From Azoarcus sp. TTM-91 (GTDB lineage: Bacteria; Pseudomonadota; Gammaproteobacteria; Burkholderiales; Rhodocyclaceae), in the NCBI RefSeq assembly GCF_012911025.1, contig NZ_WUEI01000009.1, forward strand, positions 22,391-86,390: a stretch of DNA of 64,000 bases, written 5' to 3'. The translations under genes were made by a program, and so were the position numbers. This document shows, one piece after another, positions 8,615 to 19,459 of this stretch (position 1 is the first letter of the stretch; every line of letters starts with the position of its first letter). A model generated the notes under the pieces. That model was not told where the DNA came from. It worked only from the letters and a program-made list of their open reading frames with translations, and did not search any database.

Positions 8615-11600
8615 ATGGCCGCCTCCACCGATCTCGACGTCTTCGCCTGCCCGCTAGACGGCATCCACCTCGTCGAAGCCTCCGCCGGCACCGGCAAGAC
8701 CTGGAACATCTGCGGCCTCTACCTGCGCCTGCTGCTGGAACGCGGGCTGGCGGTCGAATCCCTGCTCGTCGTCACCTTCACCAAGGCCGCCACTGCCGAA
8801 CTGTCCACCCGCATCCGCGACCGCATCGTCGACACCCTGCGGGTGCTGGACGGCGGCGAGGCCGGCGGCGATCCCTTCGTGCCGCAGCTGATCGCGCGGG
8901 TGGAGCAGACCGGCATCGCCCGCGCGGAAATGAGCAAGCGCCTGCGCCATGCGCTGCAGACCTTCGACGAAGCTGCCATCTTCACCATCCACAGCTTCTG
9001 CCAGCGTGCCCTGGCCGATTCGCCCTTTGCCGCCGGCCTGCCCTACGCGCTGCAGTTGTCGGAAGACGACAGCGCGCTGCGCCTTGAAGTGGCGCAGGAC
9101 TTCTGGCGCCGCGCCATCATCGGCGGCGCGCTGCCGGCGGCGCTGGCCGATCTGTTGGCGCAGAACGGCGACTGCCCCGAAACCTGGGCGGAAACGCTGA
9201 AGGCCGACATGGCCAAGCCGCTGGCCGAACGGCGCTGGGATGCCGAAGTGCTGGCCACCGATCCCACCACCGCCGGCTCCGTGCTGGACGCCGCCGGCGC
9301 GGAGCTGGAACGGGCCTACGCCGAGGCGGCCGCCTGCTGGCAGGGTGATGGGGCCCAGGTGCTGGCGCTGGTGAATGACGCTGCCGCCAGCCTCAACAAG
9401 AACAGCTACAAGCCGGAGTCCGTCGCCCGCGCCCAGCGCCAGTGGGCGGACTGGTTCGCCGCCGGCGACGCCCGCGCGCCGCTGCCGGCGGACAAAGACA
9501 GCAAGCTCGGCCTGCTGTGCGCCGCCACCCTGGCGGACAAGACCAACAAGGGCGGCAGCACGCCCGGCCACGCCTTCTGCGACGCCGCCGATGCCCTGCT
9601 CGCCGCCCGCGCCGCGCTGGATGGCCAGCTGGAAAGCGCCCGCCTCGCCCTGCTGCGCGGCTTCCTCGACGAAGCCGCCGCCGAACTGCGCAGGCGCAAG
9701 CGCGAGCAGCGCCAGATCGCCTTCGACGACATCCTGTGGAACGCCTACGAGGCGCTTGCCGGCGGCCGCCAGCCCTGGCTCGCCGCCGCGCTGCACGCCC
9801 GCTTCCCGGCGGCGCTGATCGACGAGTTCCAGGATACCGACCCGCTGCAGTTCGCCATCTTCGACCGCATCTACCGCGGCGAGGGCCGCCACGGCAGCCT
9901 CTTCCTCGTCGGCGATCCCAAGCAGGCCATCTACAGTTTCCGCAGCGCCGACCTGCACACCTACCTCGCCGCCCGCGAGCGCGCCGACAGCCGCTACACC
10001 CTGCGCCGCAACCAGCGCTCGGCGCCGGCGCTGATCGAAGCCTGCAACCGCCTGTTCGGCGCCAACAGCCGGGTGTTCATGCTGCCGGGGCTGGACTACG
10101 AGCGGGTGGAAGCCGGCGAGCGTGCCCGCCCGCCGCTGGTGGACCTCACCGCCAGCGCCGGCCCGGCCGCGCTGCGGCTGTGGCGCATTCCCAAGGACGA
10201 AGCGCTGGAAGGCGAGGAGGGCGGCGACCGCTTGCCGCGCGGCGTCGCCCTGCAGCGCGCCGCCGCCGCCAGCGCCGCCGAGATCGCCCGCCTGCTCGCC
10301 GCCGCCGCGGCCGGCGAAGTCCGCATCGGCGAACGCCCGCTGGCGCCGGCCGACATCGCCGTGCTGGTGCGCAGCCACGGCCAGGGTGCGCGCATGCGCC
10401 AGGCGTTGGCGGCGGTGGGCGTGGGCAGCGTCGAGCTGTCCCAGGCCAGCGTGTTCCACACCGAAGACGCCGAAGAGCTGGAGCGCATCCTGCTCGCCAT
10501 CGCCGAGCCGGCGCGCCAGCCGCGGGTGCTGGCCGCGCTGGCGGGCGCCGCCATGGGCCGCGATGCCGCCGCGCTCGCCCGCCTGGCCGGCGACGAAGCG
10601 GCGCTGCTGGACACCCTGGACCGCTTCGCCCGCTGGCGCGACACCTGGCTGTCGCGCGGCTTCGGCGTGATGCTGCGGCAATGGATGGCCGACGAGCGCG
10701 TCGCCGCCCGCCTGCTCGCCCGCGCCGATGGCGAACGCCGGCTCACCAACCTGATGCACCTGGCCGAACTGCTGCAGCAGGCCGCCGGCGAGGCCTCGCC
10801 GGAAGTGCTGCTGCGCACCCTGGCCAGCCGCCGCGCCGACAGCAGCGGCGGCGAGGCCGCCCAGCTGCGGCTGGAGTCCGACCGCAACCTGGTGCAGATC
10901 GTCACCATCCACCGTTCCAAGGGCCTGGAGTACGGCATCGTCTTCTGCCCCTTCCTGTTCGACGGCTACCCCGGCCGCGACGACGGCGGCGCCATGCGCG
11001 GCTGGCACGAGGACGACGGCCGGCTGGTGCTGGACTACCGCCGCCGCGCCACGCTGGCCGCCGAGGAGGACAAGGACATCCTCGCCCGCCAGAGGCTGGA
11101 GCGGCAGGCGGAAGACCTGCGCCTGGTCTACGTCGCCCTCACCCGCGCGGTGTATCGCTGCTACCTGGTGGTCGGTTGCTACGCCACCTTGTCCTTCGGC
11201 CGCCCCAGCTACAGCGAAAGCGGCCGCAGCCTGCTCAACTGGATGGTGGCCGGCGGCGGCCTGGACACCGCCGCCTGGCGCGAGCACAAGATGACGCCGG
11301 CCGAGATCGACGCCCGCTGGCGCCAGCTGGTGGCCGCCGCCCAGCGCGGTGGCGAACCCACCATGGCGCTGGCCGACCTGCCGGACGGCGCCGCGGTCGC
11401 CCTGCCGCCGCCGGACCACGGCGATGCCAGCCCGCGCGCGCTGCGGCCGCCGCCCATCCCCGCCGGCTGGCGCATCGGCAGCTTCAGCGCGCTGATCTTC
11501 GGTGCCACCCACGAACAGGCTGCGCAGGACCACGACGCCCGCACGTTGGCGCCGGAAGAGGGAGTAGGGGAAGAGGGTGGCGAAGGCTTGGAAGCCGCGC

Positions 11601-12388
11601 CCGCCATCGCCGCCGACGACATCCTGCGCTTCCCCCGCGGCCCGGCCGCCGGCGACTGCCTGCATGCGGTGTTCGAGCGCATCGACTTCACCGACGAGCG
11701 CGGCTGGGAGGCCGCCATCGCCACCGCGCTGCAAGCGCATCCGCAGCGCCTGACCGGCGTGGGCGACGAGGAGTCCGCCCGCCGGCTGCCGCGCATGCTG
11801 CGCCGCCTGCTGGCCGACGTCATCGCCGCGCCGCTGGGCGAGGGCCTGCAACTGGCGCAGCTGCCGCTGTCGCGCCGCCTCACCGAACTCGCCTTCCACC
11901 TGCCGGCGCCGGCGCTGGACGCCGCCGGTCTCAACCGCTGGCTGGCGGCCCAGGGCTACGGCGTGCCGCGGCTGGCCTTTGCCGGACTGGCCGGCTACCT
12001 CAAGGGCTTCATCGACCTGGTGTTCGAACACCAGGGCCGCTTCTACCTGCTGGACTGGAAGTCCAACCACCTCGGCGAACGCCCGCAGGACTACGCCGGC
12101 CCGCGGCTGGAGGCGGCCATGCAGGCCCACGGCTACCACCTGCAGCACCTGCTCTACACCGTCGCCCTGCACCGCCACCTCGGCCTCAGCCTGCCCGGCT
12201 ACGACTACGAGCGCCATTTCGGCGGCACCCGCTACCTCTTCGTCCGCGGCGTACGGCCGGGCTGGGAGGTGGCCGGCCAGCCCGCCGGCGTCTACAGCCA
12301 CCGGCCGGCGCTGGCGGTGGTGCAGGCGCTGGACGCCCTGCTGGCCGGCCGCCAGCCGGCGGAGCGCGGGCTGGGAGTGCTGGCATGA
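8615..12388 (+). CDS. recB: Exodeoxyribonuclease V beta subunit RecB
   Basis: A 1257-residue superfamily I helicase-nuclease. Walker A (EASAGTGKTW) lies at about residues 22-31, followed by VVTFTKAATAEL (motif Ia). Later come LIDEFQDTDPLQF (Walker B), LVGDPKQAIYSFRSADL (motif III), NQRSAP (motif IV), TIHRSKGLEY (motif V) and LRLVYVALTRA (motif VI). The C-terminal nuclease domain keeps GFIDLVFEHQGRFYLLDWKSN, whose Asp and Lys residues bind the catalytic metal. RecB unwinds and degrades DNA at double-strand ends and loads RecA with RecC and RecD. The start ATG at 8615 sits just before the conserved N-terminus. recD follows 112 bases downstream. Confidence 0.97.
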   Translation: MAASTDLDVFACPLDGIHLVEASAGTGKTWNICGLYLRLLLERGLAVESLLVVTFTKAATAELSTRIRDRIVDTLRVLDGGEAGGDPFVPQLIARVEQTGIARAEMSKRLRHALQTFDEAAIFTIHSFCQRALADSPFAAGLPYALQLSEDDSALRLEVAQDFWRRAIIGGALPAALADLLAQNGDCPETWAETLKADMAKPLAERRWDAEVLATDPTTAGSVLDAAGAELERAYAEAAACWQGDGAQVLALVNDAAASLNKNSYKPESVARAQRQWADWFAAGDARAPLPADKDSKLGLLCAATLADKTNKGGSTPGHAFCDAADALLAARAALDGQLESARLALLRGFLDEAAAELRRRKREQRQIAFDDILWNAYEALAGGRQPWLAAALHARFPAALIDEFQDTDPLQFAIFDRIYRGEGRHGSLFLVGDPKQAIYSFRSADLHTYLAARERADSRYTLRRNQRSAPALIEACNRLFGANSRVFMLPGLDYERVEAGERARPPLVDLTASAGPAALRLWRIPKDEALEGEEGGDRLPRGVALQRAAAASAAEIARLLAAAAAGEVRIGERPLAPADIAVLVRSHGQGARMRQALAAVGVGSVELSQASVFHTEDAEELERILLAIAEPARQPRVLAALAGAAMGRDAAALARLAGDEAALLDTLDRFARWRDTWLSRGFGVMLRQWMADERVAARLLARADGERRLTNLMHLAELLQQAAGEASPEVLLRTLASRRADSSGGEAAQLRLESDRNLVQIVTIHRSKGLEYGIVFCPFLFDGYPGRDDGGAMRGWHEDDGRLVLDYRRRATLAAEEDKDILARQRLERQAEDLRLVYVALTRAVYRCYLVVGCYATLSFGRPSYSESGRSLLNWMVAGGGLDTAAWREHKMTPAEIDARWRQLVAAAQRGGEPTMALADLPDGAAVALPPPDHGDASPRALRPPPIPAGWRIGSFSALIFGATHEQAAQDHDARTLAPEEGVGEEGGEGLEAAPAIAADDILRFPRGPAAGDCLHAVFERIDFTDERGWEAAIATALQAHPQRLTGVGDEESARRLPRMLRRLLADVIAAPLGEGLQLAQLPLSRRLTELAFHLPAPALDAAGLNRWLAAQGYGVPRLAFAGLAGYLKGFIDLVFEHQGRFYLLDWKSNHLGERPQDYAGPRLEAAMQAHGYHLQHLLYTVALHRHLGLSLPGYDYERHFGGTRYLFVRGVRPGWEVAGQPAGVYSHRPALAVVQALDALLAGRQPAERGLGVLA

Positions 12389-12500
12389 GCGCGTTCGTTC
12401 GCTTGAGCGCGGCAGGAGCGCCGAATGGCGTATCGCGCTACTTCCCTCGCCGGCGGCGTGAAGCGCTCCCGGCCTGCCGCACTGAAGGGGAGGCCGGCCG

Positions 12501-14423
<1,923 letters not shown>

Positions 14424-14742
14424 GCGGTCTGGCGGAGGGTTGAGGCGGCGGATGCCGTCGGCGGGCGAGGGTGGAGCGTCTGAGATCTTGCGGTTGCCGC
14501 TCGAGCTGGGCGCGCAAGGTAGAGGCTCTGCCCCGAGGCTGCGGGTTGCGAAGCGGTCCAGACAGGTGAAGCGGCTGATTCTGGCCCCCGCTCCCCGGCT
14601 TTCCCCCGCGAGAGGGAGGGCGCGTCCCGGGCGTCATCGCTCATCTCGGCGGCATTGCGGCTGACCGGCGCCGCTGGCCATTGCTACTTCGGCTTCCGCC
14701 GCCAGGGGATGGCCGTTCAGCTTACCCACGTCAGGCCACCCC
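14424..14742. other. Convergent intergenic region with REP-like GC hairpin sequence
   Basis: These 319 bases separate recD from the convergent globin-coupled cyclase. Around 14590-14625 there is a CCCGCGAGAGGGAGGG segment of the kind that recurs as short palindromic intergenic repeats in high-GC proteobacteria; a related sequence lies near 17643. No gene and no clear rho-independent terminator was found. Confidence 0.4.
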
Positions 14743-15873
14743 TCACGCGGCCTCCGGCTTGTCCTTGGGCAGCGGCGTGTCCGGCACCACGCTCAGGCTG
14801 TGTTCCGCCAGGTGGCCGTGGGCTCTCTGCTTGTCCCGGTACATGTCGGCGTCGGCGCGGGCGACCAGCTCCTGCGGGTCGTGGTACTCGCCCGGGCCGC
14901 TCTGGGCGATGCCAACGCTGAAGCGGATGCCGCTCAGCCGCGGGTCCTTGGTTTCGTTCAGCCGGCGGCAGAAGCCGGAGCGCGCTTCGCTGGCGGTGCA
15001 GTTCGGCAGCACGATGCAGAACTCGTCGCCGCCGTAGCGGAAGCAGCTGTCCTCGCTGCGGCAGGCGGTGGCAAGGACCTCGCCCACGGCGCGCAGCACT
15101 TCGTCGCCGTGCTTGTGGCCTTCGCGGTCGTTGATCAGCTTGAAGTCGTCGATATCGAGGTAGACCACCGTCAGCGGCTCGTCGCGGCGCTCGGCGGCGC
15201 GCATGGCGCGGGTCACGGTTTCCTCGAAGAAGCGGCGGTTGAGCACGCCGGTGAGCGGATCGGTGCGCATCCACTCTTCCAGCTGGCGGGTGCGCAGGCT
15301 CACCTTTTCTTCCAGCGAGCGGGCGTACTGGTCAGACTTGTTCTTGGCGGTCTCGATCTCGGAGACCAGGCTGCGGATGTAGGTCTCGAACACCAGGGTG
15401 ATGTCGAAGTAGAAGATCTTCTCCAGCGCCTTCAGCCGCTTGCGGATCACCTTGGCCTCTTCGCCGCTGCCTTCGATCACGTTGACCAGCAGCTCGCGCA
15501 GCATCTGCACCGCGGAGAGATAGAGCTTGGGTTCGACGCCGATGCGCTTGTGCACCATGCCGATGCGCAGGCGGTTGTTCACATACTCGATGTCATAGAC
15601 GCCGCCGAAGAGGTCGAGGATGTAGCGGCGCTGCACGCTGCGAAGGCGGTCCAGGGTGTCGGCGTCGCCGATCAGCAGGGAGATCTCGGCGATGTTGGTC
15701 TGCACCTTGTAGAACTCGTCGACCAGGCAGTCGAGGTGTGCCTCCACCAGGGGGCGGCAGGCGAGCAGGGCGCCTACGTCCTCTTCGCCGAAAGCCAGCA
15801 GTTCCTTGCGGTGCTCGATATCGAACTCGCTGATGCGCATCTGTTCGAGCAGCGTCTGTTCGGTCTTCTTCAC
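14743..15873 (-). CDS. Globin-coupled sensor diguanylate cyclase
   Basis: A 376-residue protein. Residues about 10-160 match a globin-coupled sensor: LACRPLVEAHLDCLVDEFY, and a candidate proximal haem histidine in GMVHKRIGVEPKLYLSA. A helical middle section (about 160-205) links to a GGDEF domain (about 205-360) with DPLTGVLNRRFFEE, the metal-binding YLDIDDFKLIND, and the active site RYGGDEFCIVL. RSED sits exactly five residues before GGDEF, the standard product-inhibition site. It therefore probably makes c-di-GMP in response to O2 (or NO/CO) bound at haem, like DosC and BpeGReg. It is monocistronic and convergent with recD. The C-terminus is a short Pro/Lys tail. Confidence 0.92.
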   Translation of the reverse strand: MKKTEQTLLEQMRISEFDIEHRKELLAFGEEDVGALLACRPLVEAHLDCLVDEFYKVQTNIAEISLLIGDADTLDRLRSVQRRYILDLFGGVYDIEYVNNRLRIGMVHKRIGVEPKLYLSAVQMLRELLVNVIEGSGEEAKVIRKRLKALEKIFYFDITLVFETYIRSLVSEIETAKNKSDQYARSLEEKVSLRTRQLEEWMRTDPLTGVLNRRFFEETVTRAMRAAERRDEPLTVVYLDIDDFKLINDREGHKHGDEVLRAVGEVLATACRSEDSCFRYGGDEFCIVLPNCTASEARSGFCRRLNETKDPRLSGIRFSVGIAQSGPGEYHDPQELVARADADMYRDKQRAHGHLAEHSLSVVPDTPLPKDKPEAA

Positions 15874-16194
15874 GCAGGCCTCCTCCGTGACGCCCCTGCC
15901 GGAGTCCGGGTCCGATGTTGCCGGGGTATTGGGTGGTCATCGTACGCCAAACGATTGGGCCTTGTTATGCGGACTCTGCCGGAATTGAGTCTCTGCGGAA
16001 AAAGTTGGCAGCCGGCGGACGGGGCCGCCTTGCAGGCAGCGCGCGGCGATTTCGGCATATTGCTTGCTTGTTTATATAACGAGGACCTCGGTCGTCGAGG
16101 AGTTGGCGAGGTCATGGCAGGCAGTAAAGGTAAAAAATCATAAAATATCAATTAACTGCGTCTTGAAGTGCAATCTTCAGCAGGGGTTTACGTA
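15874..16194 (+). promoter_or_regulatory. Control region upstream of the TupA-like module, with candidate Mo-box half-site
   Basis: This region is AT-rich compared with its surroundings between 16050 and 16215. At 16068-16078 it carries TTGTTTATATA, running into TATATAACG (16073-16081), which resembles the half-site I recall for ModE operators in E. coli. The same TTGTTTAYAT core occurs in the two TonB-module control regions. A short hairpin, CCTCG-GTCGT-CGAGG, lies a few bases downstream. Binding by ModE is inference. Confidence 0.45.
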
Positions 16195-16587
16195 GTGTTG
16201 TATACAAATATTCATATAAAAGCCGGGGACAGGCGTCGGGTTCACGACAGCGGCGCGCAGCCCTGGTGGAAGCGCCTCCCTGCCGAATGGCGGGAGATGA
16301 CGGTGCCGCCCTTGGCATTCGATGTATTCCGCGAGGATCAGCTGGAGGCCGAGCGGGTGTTCGGCTACGACGCCGACGGCGCTGCCTGCTATTACGCCCA
16401 TCGCTACCAGTTGTGGGAGGTGCGCTCGGACGATGGCGAGGAGTTCTATGAGGCGCCCTCCTATGGCGAGGCGGTAACGGCCTGGCTGCTGAGGGACGAG
16501 CGCTGGCTGATCCATCGCATCGTCCGCGTCGGCGACCAGGGGGAGGGCCAGTCCTTCTACAGCTTCAGCGAGTCGATGCCGCGATGA
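16195..16587 (+). CDS. Conserved-looking hypothetical protein upstream of a TupA-like binding protein
   Basis: A 130-residue protein from GTG 16195, chosen because AGGGG lies 8 bases upstream. An in-frame GTG at 16168 would add nine residues but has no ribosome site. No signal peptide or membrane segment is visible. The body is acidic and rich in aromatics (QPWWKRLPAEW, FGYDADGAACYYAHRYQLWEVRSDDGEEFY, DERWLIHRIVRV), suggesting a small soluble fold. I do not recognise the family. Its stop overlaps the start of the next gene (ATGA), so the two are almost certainly co-translated and may act together. Confidence 0.7.
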   Translation: MLYTNIHIKAGDRRRVHDSGAQPWWKRLPAEWREMTVPPLAFDVFREDQLEAERVFGYDADGAACYYAHRYQLWEVRSDDGEEFYEAPSYGEAVTAWLLRDERWLIHRIVRVGDQGEGQSFYSFSESMPR

Positions 16588-17453
16588 AGGCGCATTTCAC
16601 GCGGGGCAGGATGCCCGGCTGGCGCCGCTGGCTGCTGCTGTTCGGTCTGTGCCTGGGCGCATGGTGGGGAGCGCCGGCGCAGGCGGCGGAAACCCTGAAG
16701 GTGGCAGTGATAGGTGGGGTGAAGATGAGTGGCGTGTGGGATCGCCTTGCGCCGCGCCTGCAAGCCGCCACCGGCATACCGGTGCAGGTGGTTTCCGCGG
16801 CCAACAAGGATGGCGTGGTGCCGGATTTCGCCGCCGGCCGTGCCGACCTGCTGCTGATCCACGGTGGCCGGGAAACCTACGCGCTGGAAGGCGCCGGGCT
16901 GGTCGGCCGGCAGCGGGTATGGGGCTACAACGAGCATGTCGTGGTCGGCCCGGTGGAGGACCCCGCCGGGGTCAAGGGCGCGGCCGACGGCAGCGAAGCC
17001 TTCCGCCGCATCGAGAAGGTGCGGGCGCCTTTCGTCGCCGCCCGCAACCAGGGCAGCCACGAGATCGTGCAGCACCTTTGGGAGGCGATGGGCCTGCGAC
17101 CGGCGGCCGACTGGGTGGTGCTGGACGACGCCGAACGGCCACAGCAGGTGCTGCAGCTGGCGGCGCAGCGGCGCGCCTATGTGGTGGTGGGCGCGTTGCC
17201 GGTGGCTTTCGGCAAGTTGCAGGGCGACGGCATGGCAGTGCTGGTGCGGGGCGATCCGCAGATGCGCCGCGCCTACGTGGCGGCGGAGCCCGGCCCCCGG
17301 CATCCGGCTTCGCCGGAGGCGCGGGCGGGGGCCGCCCGCGTGGCGGACTGGCTGGTCTCGCCCGCCGGTCAGCGCGCGCTGGCGGAAGCGGACCAGGAGG
17401 TCGGCGGGCCGTGGATACATGGTCTGCCATGGCGGGAAGGCGAGGGCGGATGA
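16584..17453 (+). CDS. TupA-like periplasmic oxyanion-binding protein
   Basis: A 289-residue protein with an N-terminal signal peptide (hydrophobic about 14-28, cleavage near AQAAE, residues 32-36). The mature protein resembles tungstate-binding TupA in layout: an opening LKVAVIGGVKMSG, GRADLLLIHGGRETYALEGAGL, then YNEHVVVGPVEDPAGVKG and a Gly-rich NQGSHEIVQHLWEAMGL. Classical TupA has TTTS near the start, which here reads GGVKMSG, so the ligand pocket has diverged. No TupB/TupC permease or ATPase follows; a strong terminator does. It could be an orphan binding protein serving another importer or a sensor. The modABC genes lie 15 kb away on the same strand. Confidence 0.7.
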   Translation: MKAHFTRGRMPGWRRWLLLFGLCLGAWWGAPAQAAETLKVAVIGGVKMSGVWDRLAPRLQAATGIPVQVVSAANKDGVVPDFAAGRADLLLIHGGRETYALEGAGLVGRQRVWGYNEHVVVGPVEDPAGVKGAADGSEAFRRIEKVRAPFVAARNQGSHEIVQHLWEAMGLRPAADWVVLDDAERPQQVLQLAAQRRAYVVVGALPVAFGKLQGDGMAVLVRGDPQMRRAYVAAEPGPRHPASPEARAGAARVADWLVSPAGQRALAEADQEVGGPWIHGLPWREGEGG

Positions 17454-17520
17454 AGTGTTTGTGCAGGGACCGGGCGGTTTGAGAGGGCTGGTTCGGTGCG
17501 GTTCTGGTTTGCATGTGAAA

Positions 17521-17563
17521 AGGGCGGGGCAGCAGAGGCTGCCCCGCCCTTTTTGCCTTTTTT
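17521..17563 (+). terminator. Rho-independent terminator after the TupA-like gene
   Basis: A perfect 13-base-pair GC-rich stem (AGGGCGGGGCAGC with GCTGCCCCGCCCT, loop AGAG, 17521-17550) is followed by a T-rich tract to 17563. It lies 67 bases after the TupA-like stop codon and closes that two-gene unit. Confidence 0.92.
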
Positions 17564-17876
17564 GCCAATCACGTTGAAGTTGAGCAAGGCTTGTCTGTGC
17601 TGCTCTGGGGGCAGGCGCAACGCTCTGGACGGAACCCTGTTGCTCCCCCTGGCGGGAGAGGGAAGTTCCGCGGGCCTTCAATGCAGCGGCCCCTGCGGGG
17701 CGCCTCCTGCGGCCCTGCCCCGCAAGGGGGAGGAAGTGCTCTGTTGCGGTGAGCGGCCGTTGCCGCCTTGGCTCCACACGGGTCGCAACGGCTCCATGAG
17801 TCTTGCAGGGTGCGTGAGGCCTGCCACTTCACTGGCAGCAGGCCTCGTCCCCTGACTCAAGCCACTTTCCCCCGCC
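17564..17876. repeat. Intergenic region with REP-like palindromic elements
   Basis: After the terminator, two related GC-rich palindromic segments are seen: CTCCCCCTGGCGGGAGAGGG near 17643-17662 and CCCTGCCCCGCAAGGGGGAGG near 17713-17733. Such sequences recur between genes in high-GC proteobacteria and often give spurious open frames. No gene is supported here. Copy number elsewhere in the genome cannot be judged from this window. Confidence 0.4.
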
Positions 17877-18449
17877 TCATCCGGCTCGCCGCCGATCCGC
17901 GAAGTCGATGTTCACCACCCGTTGTCGTCGCTCCACCAGCGACCGGGCCACCTTGCTGGTCTGCGCGCTGGCGGGGGAGGCGGGCGCATAGCCGGTCAGT
18001 GCGCTCATGCCGGCCTGGGCTGCGGCCAGCAGTTCGTGCCATTCGCGGGCGAACTCGCTGAAGCGTTGGCGGCCTTCGGTGCTGAGCGGGTCGGTGGCCG
18101 AAGAGGCTTCGCCGTCGGTTTCGCCATGCCCCTTGCGCTGGGCCATCTCGGCGATGGCGACGTTGGAGAGCTCGTTGGTGAGCTTGAGCAGGCGGTCGCG
18201 CAGCGCGAGGCTGAGGGTGTTCACCCGCACCACCGTCTGCATGCTCAGCATTGTCGTCGCCTCGCCGGGCAGGTAGCCGCACTCCTGCCACTGGCAGGCC
18301 TCGCCGTCGGTGTTGGCGCCGGCTTCCTGCCAGGCGCTGGCGCAGTCGATCTGGCTCTCCCAGCTGAGGTCGTAGGTGGCTTCCAGGGGCGGCAGGAACT
18401 CGTTTTCGAGATTGCCCGTGCCATCGCCTGCGGGAATGGTCGCTCGCAT
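17877..18449 (-). CDS. Hypothetical protein downstream of the FecCD-type transporter
   Basis: A 190-residue protein whose start is well supported: GAGGAGA lies 6 bases before ATG 18449. The N-terminal third is acidic with three cysteines (QIDCASAW, ACQWQECGY). The middle is a long amphipathic helical stretch (TLSLALRDRLLKLTNELSNVAIAEMAQ), then a helix with REWHELLAAAQAGMSALTG, and a basic tail ending RRRAG. No signal peptide or membrane segment. I do not recognise the family. It lies 210 bases downstream of the ABC ATPase on the same strand and may have its own promoter. Confidence 0.65.
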   Translation of the reverse strand: MRATIPAGDGTGNLENEFLPPLEATYDLSWESQIDCASAWQEAGANTDGEACQWQECGYLPGEATTMLSMQTVVRVNTLSLALRDRLLKLTNELSNVAIAEMAQRKGHGETDGEASSATDPLSTEGRQRFSEFAREWHELLAAAQAGMSALTGYAPASPASAQTSKVARSLVERRQRVVNIDFADRRRAG

Positions 18450-18659
18450 CTTCTATCTCCTCTTCGCTGTGGATGTCGCTCCTGCATGCCTGCCGCAGTG
18501 AGTCGCACCCGTTGGTGTGGACCTGACCGGTGAACCGGCGGACTGTCGTTCCATCTTCAGCGTAGAAGATGACAGGGCAGCCTGCCGTTTTGCCGAATGG
18601 CGTCGACCGGGCCGCCTTGGGTGGGTTCCGGGGCGACCCGCGCGGGCGCCAGGCAGCGT

Positions 18660-19448
18660 TCAGCCGGCGGGCACGAAGGCGCTGCGGCCGCTGCCGGCCT
18701 GCAGCAGTTCGACGTCGACGCGATAGAGGCGACGAATGGCGGCCGGCGACAGCACGTCGGCCGGCGGGCCGTCGGCGTCGATGCGGCCTTCATGCAGCAG
18801 CGCGACCCGGGTGGCGCAGGCGAGGGCGTGGTCCGGGTGATGGGTGGTCTTGAGGATGGCGTAGCCGTCGGCGGCCAGGCGTTCGATGCGCTCCAGCAGC
18901 CGGATCTGGTGGCCGAAATCCAGGCCGGTCACCGGCTCGTCCATCACCAGGGTGCGGGCGCCCTGGGCCAGCGCGCGGGCGATGAGCGCGAGCTGGCGCT
19001 CGCCGCCGGAGAGTTCGGTGTAGGGGCGGGCGGCCAGGGCCTGGATGCCGAGCTGGGTGAGGGCCTCTTCCACCGCCTGCAGATCGGCGGCGGCGGGCGC
19101 GGAGAAGGGGCCGTGGTGGGGTAGCCGGCCCAGCGTTACGACCTGGCGCACGGTGTAGGGAAAGGGCGCGGCGTGCGCCTGCGGCACATAGGCGAGGTGG
19201 CGGGCGAGCTGGCGCGGCGAGTGGCCCGAGAGCGGCCTGCCATTCAGCCGCACCACGCCGGCGTCCGGCTTCAGCAGGCCGAGCAGGCAGCGCAGCAGCG
19301 TGGTTTTGCCGGCGCCGTTGGCGCCCAGCAGGGCGAGGATGTCGCCCGGCGCGAGCTGCAGGTCAACGCCATCCAGGATGACGCGGCGGCCGCGGTTGAA
19401 GCCCACGCCGGCGGCTTGCAGCATGGGGTTGGGGTTCTGTTCCATCAT
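18660..19448 (-). CDS. FecE/BtuD/MolC-type ABC transporter ATP-binding protein
   Basis: A 262-residue ATPase. Walker A is LLGANGAGKTTLLRCLLGLL (about residues 35-54), the Q-loop is YVPQAHAAPFPYTV, the signature is ELSGGERQLALIARALAQ, Walker B is TLVMDEPVTGLDFGHQ, and the switch histidine lies in KTTHHPDHAL. This pattern is typical of type II (vitamin B12/siderophore/MolBCA class) importers. The permease stop lies 11 bases upstream. ATG 19448 is preferred because GAGG sits 9 bases before it; ATG 19457 is possible but too close to that site. It powers the adjacent FecCD permease. The substrate cannot be read from an ATPase, but the neighbourhood is rich in Mo/W genes. Confidence 0.93.
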   Translation of the reverse strand: MMEQNPNPMLQAAGVGFNRGRRVILDGVDLQLAPGDILALLGANGAGKTTLLRCLLGLLKPDAGVVRLNGRPLSGHSPRQLARHLAYVPQAHAAPFPYTVRQVVTLGRLPHHGPFSAPAAADLQAVEEALTQLGIQALAARPYTELSGGERQLALIARALAQGARTLVMDEPVTGLDFGHQIRLLERIERLAADGYAILKTTHHPDHALACATRVALLHEGRIDADGPPADVLSPAAIRRLYRVDVELLQAGSGRSAFVPAG

Positions 19449-19459
19449 CGGCTCCATCC

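Noticed and set aside
17496..17855. Possible small gene after the TupA-like protein
   Set aside because: It crosses the terminator and REP-like palindromes; its translation has the PLAGEG/PRKGEE-type strings typical of spurious frames from such repeats.
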